This document shows positions 28,724 through 42,024 of a stretch of DNA of 64,000 nt, one piece after another; the stretch's first letter is position 1, and each line of letters begins with the position of its first letter. The position numbers and the translations under genes are program-made. This DNA comes from Epiperipatus broadwayi. Lineage: Eukaryota; Onychophora; Udeonychophora; Euonychophora; Peripatidae. The notes below the pieces were generated by a model. That model had not been told where the DNA came from, did not search any database, and was given only the letters and a program-made list of their open reading frames with translations. The DNA lies in NCBI GenBank assembly GCA_028023455.1, contig JAQFVV010000318.1:804001-868000 (forward strand), read 5' to 3'.

Positions 28724-30200
28724 GTTTGGAGTGGTGAAGAACAAGACGAACCAGATTAAATCAATAAGAAATATTTAATACAATAAATTAAATAATAAAA
28801 AAAATACTTTAAATCATTTATACACAATAAAAACAGATTATATTTTATAATATTACGAGTAAAAACAAAATAAAAAGATCCTACAAATGATTGTACATCT
28901 ATAATTGTCACTCCGTGTATATAAAAAAAAAGTTAAAGAATGTCTGTATCATTCAAAGTAAGAATTTGACCATTGCCTAAATTAAAGGTATGTGCACATG
29001 TAAATATAAAATGTAGTATACATATTTTACCTAGGTTTATTGAGTCTGAAGTAACTTGAAGTCTTGCTGACCGCCACATGGAATTTTCTCCACTTCTTTA
29101 GCAGGGAACGGTCATTCTTTGGTTAGATTTGGGTTGTGGGAACTCCTCTGTATTTAGAACATCAAGGACAAGGCAAAACTAACCCTCTGGCAGGTGCTAC
29201 ATTGGCAGTTGTTACATGTAGATGGGAATTTTTAAAGCACAGGGAGTTTGAATTGGCCAGTGATCACAATGGCCCTTAGCCAGCCATTCTTGATGTGTCA
29301 CCGATGTTATAAATCATATCTTGTTCATTTAATTTATTTCTTTTTATGTTGGAGTTCTTCCACTACATATCTGGGTTTTCTCTTGTTTTTTTTTTTTTTG
29401 TAAACTTTAAAAGATTCGTAGGTTTGTGCTTCTCCCTATTATATCTACTTAATTTCTAGAGCAGTGCGTCTCCCACTCTACTGATAATTTTTAATTAAAA
29501 AATTCCACAGTCCTTTATTCTGTTGATCCTTTGTTTTTAGCCTTTATTCACCCCTTTCCTTTTCTGAATGTGCCTTCGGCCATTTATATAGTTTTGCTTT
29601 TACATAATCTTGTGGCACTATGTACATTTATTTCTTAATTCTTTTTTTTTCTTTTAATTAAACAGATATTTTACTAGAAAATTTTTTTATTTTGACAAGC
29701 ATTGATTGTTGCTGTCTTTATCATACTTCATATATACTCCATACATGCATTTTGTTTCATCATCAAATGTGTACTTTTATGACCCAGATCCTTATCTTTT
29801 GGTCATGTTTTAAATTTCTATTTTACTCTGACTGAAACCCTTTAATCTTTACCTTTTCTTCTAAATCATATTTTAGTTCGTATTTCATCTCTATTTCTTT
29901 ATCACTATTAATTTTATTAATATACAATTTCAATATTTCTAACTTTAATTATCTTTTTATTTCTCAAAATCTTGACTTTGGAGGGTAAAAGATAAGAATC
30001 TTTCGATTCTATTTCCCTCTCTTTTATTAATTAAAACATTTCTTTCTTCCTAAGTTTTGAATTCTTTTGCTGGTATTCCAAAACACAATATTTAATATTA
30101 TTTAAATGTTAAATATCTATATGTGAGGTTGCAGTATGTGCGATCATCACATTTTATATATATATATATATGTTAATTCTAATGTTTTCACGGATAAAAG
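28724..30200. other. Unassigned stretch
   Basis: AT-rich and T-rich on the plus strand with no ORF or repeat I can support. Base composition around 29050-29300 is more balanced, which may mark an old mobile element, but I cannot identify it. Confidence 0.45.
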
Positions 30201-30343
30201 ATGTCATATTATTATTACTATTTGCGGGATATTCCATGTACTGAGGACGCTCTGAGGAAGGTACTTGATATTGTACTGAAACGTCAGCATTTAGCTTTTT
30301 CACTACACGGAATATCCCACAAATAGTAACAACAATATGACAT
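30201..30343. repeat. Small hairpin element with hammerhead-like core sequence
   Basis: The arms ATGTCATATT...GATATTCC-ATGTA (30201-30240) and TACACGGAATATCCC...ATATGACAT (30304-30343) are inverted copies with few mismatches. The roughly 60-base loop contains CTGAGGA (30252-30258), a short GGTAC/GTAC stem, then GAAACGTC (30278-30285). TA runs flank both sides. See the findings for the ribozyme comparison. Confidence 0.65.
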
Positions 30344-30414
30344 ATATATATATATAAATATGTTCATGTGTTACATCTATAAAAGACATGTACATGTTCT
30401 GCAGGTTCATCTGT

Positions 30415-31522
30415 GTAAGATTTTAATTAGATATTTCAACTTGATCCCACAAGTCCTCAACTGGGAAATAAATAATATATAATCACAAAGGCACTGTAGA
30501 AAGCGTCCATAAAGATAGTTATAGTGGTGTTGTAAACAGTGTCTATAAAGATATTTGTAGAGGTGCTGTAAACAGTGTTCACAATAATTGTTAAAGTTCC
30601 ACAACTAAAAAAATCAGGTGTATAAAATTGAAGAAATTGAAAAATAAATAAAATAAATAAATAATGACTATAAAATTCAGAGTCTTCAGAGTAATTTGGT
30701 TTTTTCAAAAAAAATGTCAAATGTAAGTTTACATATGGCATTGTATAGTATCCCAATACCTTCTCTGATCTTACATTGGTGTATGTTTTCACATTTAGAT
30801 AGGATACTGGTCTTTAAAAAAATTATTATTGTGACCTGAATCCATAGCATGAATTGAGAGTTCTGATTATGATGGATAATGCTTCACTGCATTAGCATTT
30901 TTATTTCTTCTAGTACTGATGAGACAATTACTCTTAGGCACATAAGCCTAAAGATTCAATCTTTCTTGAGACTCAGATTTGATGTGGCATTTGTATACTT
31001 TTCTATGGGTAAAAGCAATTATTCCATCAGTACTAGAAGGGATGAACATTCTAATGCAGTGAAGCAACATTCATCATTATGAACACTCTCATTCCATGCT
31101 ATGGATTCAGGTCACAATATTGCTTTTTCTAAGACCAGCATTCTAACCAGGTGTCAAAGCCTACACCATTGTAAGATCAGAGAAGCTATTGAGATACTAA
31201 AAAGGCCAAATTGTATCAAGAAACATAATGGTACATATAAACATCTTTATATTTAAAAAAAATTTGAAAAACAAATTATTCTGAAGATTCTGAATTTTTT
31301 ATCCACTGTTTATTTTTTTATTTATTTTTCAATTCAATTTTATACACCTGTTTTTTCTAGTCATGGAACTTTAACAATTATTAGAAACACTGTTTACAGC
31401 ACATCTACTACTATCTTTATAGACACTGTTTATCACATTTCTATAATTATATAGTATTCATTTCTCAGTTGAGAGCTTGTGTGATCAAGTCAAAATATTG
31501 GAATATCTAATTAAAATCTTAC
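30415..31522. mobile_element. Large fold-back element (arms ~500 bp)
   Basis: The left end GTAAGATTTTAATTAGATATT and the right end AATATCTAATTAAAATCTTAC are exact mirrors, and similarity continues inward through many blocks (GTGTATAAAATTGAA / TTCAATTTTATACACC; GTGACCTGAATCCATAGCATG / CATGCTATGGATTCAGGTCAC). The centre lies near 30968. The left arm holds three tandem units of about 36 bp (TGTAAACAGTGTCTATAAAGATA type, 30507-30600), mirrored in decayed form in the right arm. No transposase is present. The 65-, 111- and 67-codon frames inside are by-products of the arms. The extreme length and symmetry fit a Foldback-type DNA element. Confidence 0.75.
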
Positions 31523-32260
31523 ATAATCGAACTACTAAGGAGATCAGTCATCTACATTAACACTTGAAACTTACCAGTAAGTTAATGGCCATAATTTTTA
31601 TCTAGATAAAATATTTGTGAACTGAATTTTAAATAATAAACTGTTACTGTGGACAAAAAGAAGATACTAGTTAGCTATTACTTCAAAGTGCGATATTTGA
31701 ATTCAACTGATTAAATAATTATCTGAGTATGCATGTGTTTCTTTCCAATATTATAATTTTATTATTATAGGTGTTTAAATGTTTGATGTGTTGTAATAAA
31801 TTTTTACTACTAATACAAAAAAAAACTTTCATTGTACATGCCTAATTTTTTAGTTAGTTACATTGTTAATTTTGAGTGTTAGATTTTTATCGTTTAGTTT
31901 TAGAGTAGTGTGTAAATTACTTTGCAATTATTCTTATTCTTTAATTAAGTCCAGGAAGAATATTTTCTTAAAAATAAATTGATGGGAAATCTTAATCCCA
32001 ATCTTGTAATTATTACTTTATAAGTTACAATGTGCTTGATGCAGAATTAGTGAGTCTAATGACTATGGCACCCTCTTTTATAAAGTAAAAACTGATTCTG
32101 CAAATCATAATATTCTTAGGTCGAGTTAATCAGAAAATATAGTTATGTTTTTAGAAATATGAACAAAATATTTTTTTTACTTCATAACTTGATTAACTCA
32201 CGCATTCTAGTGCATAATTGAAGGCCTATCAAAATGTGAAAATGTTACAATATATAAATT
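31523..32260. other. AT-rich stretch, nothing recognised
   Basis: No supported ORF, repeat or motif. Confidence 0.5.
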
Positions 32261-33110
32261 TCCCAGCAGTTAATATTATATAATACATCAGTATTAATAC
32301 TCCAACACTATCCTATTGAATAAATAAAAAATTCTCAATCCAAAATACAAGATAAAACTTTTTAGAGAAAATATTAGACTATCTCTTCTCTTTACCTCAA
32401 TTTATATATAAAGAATAATCTTAAACACTTTGGAAAAAATCAGTCATGTTACTTTATTCATGAAATTTTTCAATTTATAATGTTGTCAATAACAAATTAA
32501 ATACTAAAATATGTAAATATAATTGTCCCAGAAGTTAATATAATATATCAAGATTAATATTCCAATACTGGTGTACTAAATAATTGAAATATTATCAATC
32601 CAAAGCACAAGATAAAAACTTTTAATAGAAAAGATCAAGCTGTGTCTTCTCTTAATCTCAATTTATATAGAGAGATTAATCTTAAGTATTTTGGAGAGAA
32701 AGTTTCATTTTGAGTTTTGGATTAAGAGTATTTCATTTACTTAATAGATTGATGTTGGAGTATAATAATTTCAATGTATTAGAAAATATTAACTGCTAGG
32801 AAGTTTATATTTATATATTTTATTTGATTTGGTAATATCAATACTGTAAATTCAAAAATTTTATAAATGACAATAAAAATAATATAAAGCAATTTGAAAT
32901 ATAGTTTTCATAAAGTCATATGATTGATTTAAATTTTTTATCTTTTCTCTCCAAAGTACTTAAGATTAGCCTCCTTACATAAATTCAGTTGAAGAGCTGA
33001 GACAGTCTGATTTTTCTCTCTAAAAAGTTTTATTTTGTGCTTTGGTTTGAGAGTATTTCATTTACTTAATAGATCAATATTGGAGGAATATTAATCTTGA
33101 TGTAATATAT
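32261..33110. repeat. Cluster of four related ~110-180 bp units, two direct and two inverted
   Basis: Direct units at about 32261-32440 and 32527-32700 share CCCAG-AGTTAATAT, TCAATCCAAA, AAGATAAAA-CTTTT and ATCTTAA-TTTGGA. Inverted units at about 32711-32802 and 32941-33108 carry the mirror blocks (TTTGGTTTGAGAGTATTTCATTTACTTAATAGAT and CTCCAAAGTACTTAAGATTAG, given here in parts). The whole region can therefore fold back on itself in several registers. Confidence 0.65.
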
Positions 33111-34054
33111 ATATATTTAAAATAGTATAATCCTTTGGAAAATATTTAATTGCTGTATAAATTAATTAAATATATAGAAAGACATTTTATTAATTTAAAA
33201 ATATTAAGTTGATATTACTATTGTTATTTAAAGGCATTATATATTCTCTTTATAATGAAAAAGATTTTATTAAACAATAATATAAAAAGAAATTCAAGTG
33301 ATTAAATTAAAAATATTAACTTTCAACAATTGACAATTATTTGTTTTAAATATACTTTTAAATAGACTGAAGCATTATTTATTGTTCTATTGGCAAGTAG
33401 TCAAGAATGATTTCTTATCAAGAAAACTGTTTTGATCACATGAACAAAGTCTTTGCCAGTGAAATTTTAAAAAGAAAAACATTGGATTTTAAACTCTCAA
33501 TATGCACTCTTAAACAAATAGTTTTTATCCCAAGAATTTGGGAACCAAGTCTCAAATGGATAATATACTTCTTTATGTTTTCATTTATCATAAATAAGAT
33601 TACCCTGTAAACATCAACTACTGCAAAAATCATGATTTTTTTCTACATCTCTGCTTAGATCTGTCTTCTATATTTCTAATGAAGCACCATTATGAAAAAA
33701 TGATAATCTGCTTTAGCTTAAATTTAGATAACATTAAAATATTCTATTGGTAAACAAGTTAAAATTACAAAACAACTTATACATCTTTATTAAATATTTT
33801 TTATTTATAGTAAATTGTTTTTCACATAAATATTATGCTGATATTAATTATTTTAAATTATCAATTCTTAAATATTGAATTGAACATGATGTGTGTAATT
33901 GTGAAAGCTATATACAAGTTATATTTTCAAAACATTTTAAATATAATGTTTAAAAAATAATACAGATGTAATAAATGTTTATTATAGACATCACATTTTC
34001 ATACAGATTATGAAATATATAATCCATGTTATTTAATTATATTTATAATTTTAA
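33111..34054. other. AT-rich stretch, nothing recognised
   Basis: No supported feature. The 67- and 65-codon frames at 33407-33633 lie on opposite strands of the same DNA and neither shows a motif. Confidence 0.5.
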
Positions 34055-34072
34055 ATAAAGATTGTTTAAATG

Positions 34073-34116
<44 letters not shown>

Positions 34117-34134
34117 CATTTAAACAATCTTTAT
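34055..34134. repeat. 80-bp palindrome with (TA)n core
   Basis: ATAAAGATTGTTTAAATGATAA at the left and its exact mirror at the right flank a (TA)n core; a second (TA)n run follows at about 34138-34167. The 22-base arms match perfectly, which would form a cruciform or hairpin. Confidence 0.85.
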
Positions 34135-34167
<33 letters not shown>

Positions 34168-34169
<2 letters not shown>

Positions 34170-35011
34170 ATCTGACTGATACTGTATGTATTGGCAACTG
34201 AGATATTTTTAATATGTTTAGCTTGATATTATTTGGAACTTCCAGTTATAAATTTATGACTTCATTTTGTAATGATTTTGTTTTTGTAATGAATACTTTC
34301 TTAAGCATGCATAATGTTTAGATTTTTATAAATAATATAGCAATGGTGAAGAATTAATATTTAAATATTTTATATATGAAGTTTTAGGAATAGTTATTTT
34401 TCTGCTGTTACCTAGAATATTGTAATAGAGAGGTAAGCTTACATATAACAAGAATTTCACTCATTGCTTAATTTTATAGTTCTCAGTATATAAGTTACTG
34501 TGATATTAGGCATTACGATAAGGAGAGCTTTGTTTGTTTTGAAAATGTCTCAGATTATTGATCATACATGTGTTTGTTGATTTTAATGTATTAATTTAGA
34601 TATTGGTAACTATTACAATGGCATTATTGTGATTTATGTTTTTTAAATAAATTATTTTGTTTTTTTATTACTTTTTTTTAATTATAAAATATAAAATATT
34701 TTTATGCCAAATTAATAGGTGTCCAAATGTAACTCAGGCTGAGTAAACTTGTCTTTTTATTTCAAGATTTAATATTAATTAGAAGTTTCACTTTATAATT
34801 TATAGCTTCCCAACATTTTTGTATAATTATAACTTTTCTAGTAAACTTTCTTTGGTATTTTCTTATATTAATTAACCAATATTAAATTACAGTTGGTTAT
34901 TGGAAAGCAATCAAGATTTTTTATTTGGTGGTTTCTTTTAGTAAAATTATGTATGAAACTATTTATCCATTACACATAGATTTTTTTAAATCACTTTAGC
35001 TTTCCCAACTT
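34168..35011. other. AT-rich stretch, nothing recognised
   Basis: No supported ORF, repeat or motif. Confidence 0.5.
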
Positions 35012-35290
35012 TAGGGCAATGATAAACTTAGACTCTGAGAAAGAAGAATAGTTATTTTTTTATCATTTTGACAACTCAATTCGTAGGGCTTTGATAAACC
35101 TATATTCTGAGACAAAAAAAGATAATTATTTGTATTGTTTTTTATGAGATTTTTCACATAACCATTGGAGCTATGATGAACTCATATTTGAGAGATAAGA
35201 ATAGTATTTTTGTTTAAAATTTGGCATTTTAATTTTAGGGATTTTGATAAAATTATACATGAAAGATAATATTAGCATATTTTTATATCT
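35012..35290 (+). repeat. Degenerate tandem repeat, ~75-bp period, 4 units
   Basis: Units begin with an AGGGC-ATGATAAAC-like block at about 35012, 35085, 35166 and 35237, each followed by a GA-rich stretch (CTGAGA, AGAT-AGAATAG). The units are strongly diverged, so the array is old. Confidence 0.5.
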
Positions 35291-37029
35291 GAGTTCTTTT
35301 TCATATAATATGCTCTTATTTATTAGAGTTTTTTTTTTTAATAATACAAAGCACTCTGAGATATTTAAAAATATAGGATTTTTTTTTCACTTTGACTTAA
35401 CCAAGATCTGATAAATTTTACTTATTCATTTTAATAAATTAGGTCTTTATCATTAATTAAATAGAATTAAAGCATCTTGAGGTATTGAAGAAAATATTTT
35501 TTTAACATAAATTTTGGCTTCCCAATTTCCTCAATTCAAAATAAAAGAAAAATTTTTGATAAAATTAATACAATTCAATTATTTTTTTTAAAACTTTAAA
35601 AGATATAAGTTTGAATATTACAAAGCCACATATATTTTTCTTTATTATAAAATACATTTTGTGTTAATTTAAAATTTTTAAATTAAGCAACAAAGTAAAA
35701 TTTTAGCAGATATTTTTGATGAAAATTTGGTTTTGTTTCCATTCTTAAGAGAAAACTAACTAATATTTCAATTATTTATGTTAATGGAACAAAATTTAGA
35801 TGGAGATAGAGAAAAAGATAATGATCAAGAAAATGATGTTAGTAGTATCAGTTGTGAGTCACAAGTTGAAGTGGTAGAATCAGAAAGCCACGTGATAATC
35901 TTTAAGTAATCTAAAGTAAAGATCTGCAAATAGGATTTTAAATATCCAAGTATTTTTATCATATTAAAAAGAATTCTCTCTCTCTCCATTCTCCACTCAT
36001 GAAAACATTGCACCACCCCCTCCACTTTTTGGGGGTTGGCTCTGATATTATATGAACAATTTTATTTTGAGTTTACCTTACAAAAATATTATCTATAGCC
36101 AGGACATGATTCTCACAATGTTCATGGCATTTTTCATTGCTTTGCCTCCAAAATCTGGACAATTTGGCAGCATAGCAAGGAAAAAACAGTTCATTTTCTT
36201 TATTTCTTATGTAGCAGCTTGTCTCCATTATCTTTTTGAAGTACAATAGTTATAACAAAGTAGACATAAGTGGTAGGCTTTTTTACCAATATTTAGATGA
36301 ACTTTAACCAACATGTCAGTAATTATGTAAAAATAGTTAAAAAATAGTTTGTTTGTTTGAAAACCCATTCAAAATCTCTCATACAAAAAGTATTTATATT
36401 TTCTATTAATCAAAGTTATATTCCTTCAATAATAAAATATTTACACTATTATTTAATTTTTATTTGCAAGCTATTCCACTTTTAATAAATCTACATTATT
36501 TAGTCCGATATTTAAACTTTTTATACTTACATTGTTTATTCAATGAATTTTTAAAAGCCATTTCTTATTATTTTTTATTTTGTAATCTATTAAATCTTAG
36601 ATAATATAATTTTCTTTATAATTTTCTTGCAGAAAAAGTAGATTATATTTTATATAATAACCTCCTCTCTAATATATTCACTCATTTTATTAGATTTCAG
36701 TTTGATCCATATCCCCTTCCATTTGAATTTTATATTAAAGTACATTATATTAGATTAACTTTATTTTATAATCTAAAAAAAATATGAAAATAAAAAAAAT
36801 GATGATTTTTATAAACCTATTTCCAAATTCAATTGGAAAATTATAAAAGAAAAATGTCTAAAAATCATTTCATTTCATAATAATTTTACTAACTATAGAA
36901 TATTCGTAAAGATTATAAATACTATAAAAAATATGAAAGTAATTTCTCTATTATTCCTAGAGAATTTTGATCTTTTAAATTAAAGATTTTACAACTGATA
37001 ATTTGTCATTTTGTGCTGAAGATTTTCCA
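35291..37029. other. AT-rich stretch, nothing recognised
   Basis: No supported gene. Frames at 35825-36025 and 36052-36249 lack motifs and are near the background length. Confidence 0.5.
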
Positions 37030-37640
37030 GATATTTTATGCTATTATATAAAAATTCTAATATCCAATCAAGGCAGTTTGTATTTTTAGGTAAAGCTAGT
37101 GACATTTTAATTAAATCCTTTGACTGTGAGAATTTTATAGTTTCAATAAAAAAGCTTAGATTATATTCTAGTTTAAAACTAGGATACTTACCTTCATTTA
37201 TAAAGATTGTGCCAAGTATATTGCAACTCTTTATGTTATATACTAAACTGCCTCATAAATAGGCATATTTACCTGAAGTTCTATGATAAACTTATTCCAA
37301 TACACAAAAATAGTTGTATGTTAAATAATTTTAGACATATTTCTCTTCTGCATACTATGACTAAAATTTTTGAAATATATGTATATAATAGCTTAACATG
37401 ATTTTTTTTAATGAAACAAATCAACTGAATCTAATCACCTTACTGTGTTTGATTACATTGCCCATTCTACTGAAGATAGGCAGAGATTGACAGATAATTA
37501 TTTTGTTCTATTAAGGGCTTTGAAAAGGTCAATTATAATATTCTTATTTAAAAACTTTAACATTACATCCTTCTTTAGTATTTATTAAATTATTTAATTC
37601 ATTTATTAAGTATAGAAAAACCTTTTGTTAAATACAATAA
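37030..37640 (+). pseudogene. Decayed non-LTR retrotransposon reverse transcriptase fragment
   Basis: At 37270-37400 the plus strand reads LIPIHKNSCMLNNFRHISLL followed by KIFE, which fits the RT block P..K......NFRPISLL..+.K+FE of CR1/jockey/RTE-class LINEs. The preceding and following sequence is in other frames with stops. About 100 bases on, a segment resembling the next RT block appears in degraded form. It is too decayed to assign a clade. No 3' end or tail is identified. Confidence 0.5.
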
Positions 37641-39378
37641 TAATAGTAATAATAATAAAAGTCAGATCTCACATGACTTATATATAGCTTGCACTTACAA
37701 ATATGTAAAATTAAGAGCATGCTAATGAGCTCTAAACAAGCTTTTTTTTTATTTATGATAAATGCTACTACAAGAGAAGGCATTCAAATCATTTTTATCT
37801 TGGATTGTCCCCATCCCCAGACCGGTTTCAACCTATGGGTCTCTTCAGTGAGGAGTTGGGATATCTTGTATTATTGTAATTGGATGTGCTACGAGGCAGA
37901 ATTTAGTTGTTTTATTCTTTGATAGTTATATAAATAATATTTGGGATTATTTTACATTTTCATTTTTATTATGCTATGTTTATGATTGCAAGATTTTAAA
38001 ATAGGTAATAATGTCAAAATACCATATTTTTCTACAAATTAATAACTGTATGAGAATAAAATGATCATCATTATCGATAAAGTTCAGTAAAATTATATTC
38101 TAATAATTCAAAGTATCTTGTAATTACTGCATTATATATATATATATATTCAATCGTGTTAAATTTAATTTGTGTTTATATTATGATAACATGTATAAAA
38201 ATATTTTGATAAAATATCAATATTGCATTCCATGAGATTACACAAATTTTATAAAACTTACTGTTTGAGTTATACAATAAACAAAATGTATAGCTAATTT
38301 TTAAATAAGTTTAATATGCTATGGTACAACTTATTATAAATTAAATTTAGTAATTATATATATATATCATATTTATTTGATCATATATATATATACATAT
38401 TAATTTTTAATTGTATGAAGTTATACATACCACTTGAAAGGTCAAATGTATGATATTTGTTGTTTAAAAAATCTTTAGCGATGCATTCAAATAGAAAATC
38501 TGTTTTAATATATATATATATAATGATTTGGTAAGTAATAAGGGTAAATATAATATTATACATACATAAAACAATTTATACAAAACAAACAACAGAATTT
38601 AGGCAATATTACTATTTTTGCTTGAATATAAAATTAGTCAAACAACATGGAAACCTTAAAAGATAACTATTAAAAGTTCAAAAAAAAAACAAGCAAATAA
38701 AATAAAAATAACTATAATATATTCCAAAAAATATCAGAGAAAAAATTATAATAAAAAATTAGTAATCAGATATCAAAAAACATAAAAGAATACAATCTGG
38801 TTTATACATATTAATTTCAGAAATAGAAAAATCTCAAGGATATGAACAATTTATAAATCTTTTTCAAAAATTGACCTATTCCTAATCCAATAAAAACAGT
38901 ACGCTCAATTTTTCATCTAACAGCAGGAAAACATTCAATTTGAATACGCCCTTTTGCAACAATAGAATGAAAGGAAATTCTAAATCAAGCTTAATTTTTT
39001 TTTATTTATTTATAAAATGTTATATCTAAAATAATTTCTAGGAGCAAATTTCTGATAATCTGCCTGACACTTCTAGATGTTGTAATGCAGGCACTTATAA
39101 ACAGTTCTTTTTTTACTGGTGAATATTGTGTCTCTTTTTAAAAAAATTGTCCACGCTAAACTTCTGAAAACTCATCTAAATATTATCATGAGAAATATTG
39201 ATACACTCAAGTCTATTTATTTGCAGCAACTTCCTGATCTTCGTATATTTTTTTATAGATATCAGAAGAGAATTTATTTTACAAATATATATATATATAT
39301 ATATAGCATTATGTACTCTTTGATTTATATACATGTATAAATGAAATGAAAGTGGCTGCATACCCACACATGCATCAA

Positions 39379-39411
<33 letters not shown>

Positions 39412-39412
39412 A
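37641..39412. other. AT-rich stretch with several TA runs
   Basis: Simple TA repeats at about 38132-38149, 38356-38367 and 38507-38522, and an AC/AT microsatellite directly before the repeat that starts at 39413. No supported gene. Confidence 0.5.
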
Positions 39413-40002
39413 GGGATTTGGACTCACTCTTCAAAACTACCTCAGCTATCTCATCTATCTTATACAACTGATACACATGACCATATACATGTGAAAAAGA
39501 TAAACGATCTCCAATTATATGTATTTTGTTCTGAACCAGCATTCATCAGTTGGTTTAGATCACTATCTCACACATATATACAATCACTTCTCAGTGTATA
39601 TTAAGATAGCAAATCTTTAAACTTTAATGGACAAACTTCAATCTTCTCCACTCCCCAATTCTTCAACCATCCATATCATTAAAAAATCTGAGTATTACAT
39701 TCTCAAAATCTTTGTTGATGACAATATTATTGTTTATGGCATGGATGGCTAAAAACTTGGGGAGTGGAGAAGATTAAAGCTTGTCCATTAAAGTTTAAAG
39801 ATTTGCTATCTTAATATAAACTGAGCAGTGATTGTATATATGGGTAAGAGATGGTGATCTGGGCTAACTGATGAGTACTGGTGCAGCACAAATATGTATA
39901 TTTGAGATCATTTATCTTTTTAACAACCATGTGGTCATATGTATCAAATGTATAAGATGGATTAGATAGCTGTGGTAGTTTGAAAGTCTGCATTCAATTT
40001 CC
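39413..40002. repeat. tRNA-headed inverted-arm repeat, copy 2
   Basis: A 590-bp fold-back. The left end GGGATTTGGACTCA and the right end with GTCTGCATTCAATTTCC are decayed B-box-like heads in inverted order. The inner blocks are clear mirrors: TTTAAACTTTAATGGACAAAC / TTGTCCATTAAAGTTTAAAG, and TTCTCCACTCCCCAA / TTGGGGAGTGGAGAAG, around a centre near 39706. It shares blocks with copies 1 and 3 (for example AACTGATGA-TACTGGT-CAGCA). Confidence 0.75.
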
Positions 40003-42019
40003 TTATAATTACATTAAATTTAATATAGACAATATATGTGTGTGTAAAGCTGTAATTAGATCTGATTTTCTAATAACTCAAGATGTAGTTTCATCCTTAA
40101 GATTAATCTCAATTCAAGATCTGCAATCAAAGAATTATGGCATAAAAATAAACTTCTTATGAGATTTTAAACAAATTTTATTTTTCATATCCAATAGTAA
40201 AGTCAGATAAATTTGATCTTCTTAGACATTACTGACTTTTATCAACAGATATAAGGTAATCTATTTGCTTCATAAATAAAATTTTACAATCATGGACCTA
40301 TTTCAAAGTGTGCAAACACAAACAACATAATTAATGAATGTGGAATTTATGGCTAGTGGCAGAATTGAAGATCTTAATAAAATCAAAAACAAAATTATCT
40401 TCTCATTGGAATCTATATATATGCTTTGACAATATTTTGATAAAAGTTAATTAGTCAAAAAATAACCATGCATTAAATAAATATTAGATTGTAGATATTT
40501 ACAATCAGAAAGAATAGAAAATATTGAATTTATAAAAAAATAATTAACAATTTTTTAAGCTGAAATTAGATGACTAGGAGGATTTAAAAGTTAATATATG
40601 AGATTTAATGTGAATAAAATTGCAGTTTTGTAGAAAATATATATTAGAAAATGATTGAAAGAGAAATGTGATGGTTACTATGTTTTATTAGACTTCTAAA
40701 CAAGAAATTTTTGATTTTGATAAAGTTGTTATGTTCTATTACATCATTTGTCATAAACAAGATTGACAAAAATATTATCTGATATTTAGTTTAATATACA
40801 AATAACAAAATATTAAACATAGGGCAAGTTCAGTATCTCAAATTATATTAATCTTTATTTATTTGCCATGCATAATAGCCTTATATGGTATTACTCTGGA
40901 GATATAAACACAGTTATTTATAAAAAATTTAAAATGATCAATATTAAAATAATAGTGAGCAAACAAAAATGGTACAATAAGATCTATTTAAAAAGTAGTG
41001 TTCCATTGATGTTGTGACTGCTAAAAAAAACTTCTTAAGGGATTTGGGTGAACTTTGTATACTCCAGAAACATTGAATGCTTAAAATGAAAAGAATGTGA
41101 TTTAAATCAAACAGAATGTAACAGTACAGTGAAATCACAAAAAGCATGAGGAGTTATTTTCCATTTCTGAGTACCATTAATGATCATATTTATTATTTTA
41201 AAAAATCCAGTTTATGTTAAAAGTACGTACAATTTTATTTTTTTACTTTATTATCTTTTCAAAATTTGATGTGCAATATTTTGCATAATAAAATGTTTTC
41301 TTAGCATAATCAAATCTTAAAGCATATTTAAAGTTGATACTGATGTAAAAAACATCAAAACAATGAGAGAGATCTTAGTTTCTTGGTTACAAGACTATTA
41401 TTACATTTCTATGAAAGAAAAAAGAATATCACCAATGGCATATTTATTGTGAAGTCAGACATTTTATTATTTACCTTTTTAAAAAATAAAAATATGATAC
41501 AATAACTTTTTATTCTTATTTTTTCAATGAATGAATGAGTGATCAAATGTTAAGTAAAATATATGTAAATGTATTCCTTTGATTTATTAATAATAACTAT
41601 ATTATTATTTTTTAAAAATTTGGTTCATAATTTTAATTTACCTATGCATTCTATTCATATTAAGTGTCTGACTTATATATATGTGCTTGTTGAAAAGTAC
41701 TGTATTCTTGCAGTTGAATAAGTAATATATATATAATCAAAGTTTATCAAAAATTGTGAGCTGTTTATACAATGCATGGTGTATGCAAGGGAGGCTTGAA
41801 ACAAACAGTGGCAGATATTGTATTTCCACTATTTTAATATATATATATATATAAATGTTTACAAAGAAGATTTTAAAAAGTAAAATAAATTGGGTTAGTT
41901 ATATTTTAAAAAATGTAGATTGATGCTATCTACAAAATAAGATTAAGTCATTCAGTAATAAATATTCTGATGAGTAAAGAGACTTGAAAACTGTGTAGCT
42001 GATGTAAAAAATCTGCATA
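40003..42019. other. AT-rich flank of the gypsy insertion, no gene seen
   Basis: No supported gene. A 67-codon minus-strand frame at 40944-41147 has no motif. This DNA continues as 47507 onward once the gypsy element is removed. Confidence 0.5.
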
Positions 42020-42024
42020 TTAGC
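42020..42024. repeat. Target site duplication (left), TTAGC
   Basis: Identical to the 5 bases at 47502-47506 directly after the other LTR; 5 bp is within the usual range for Ty3/gypsy integrases. Confidence 0.9.
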
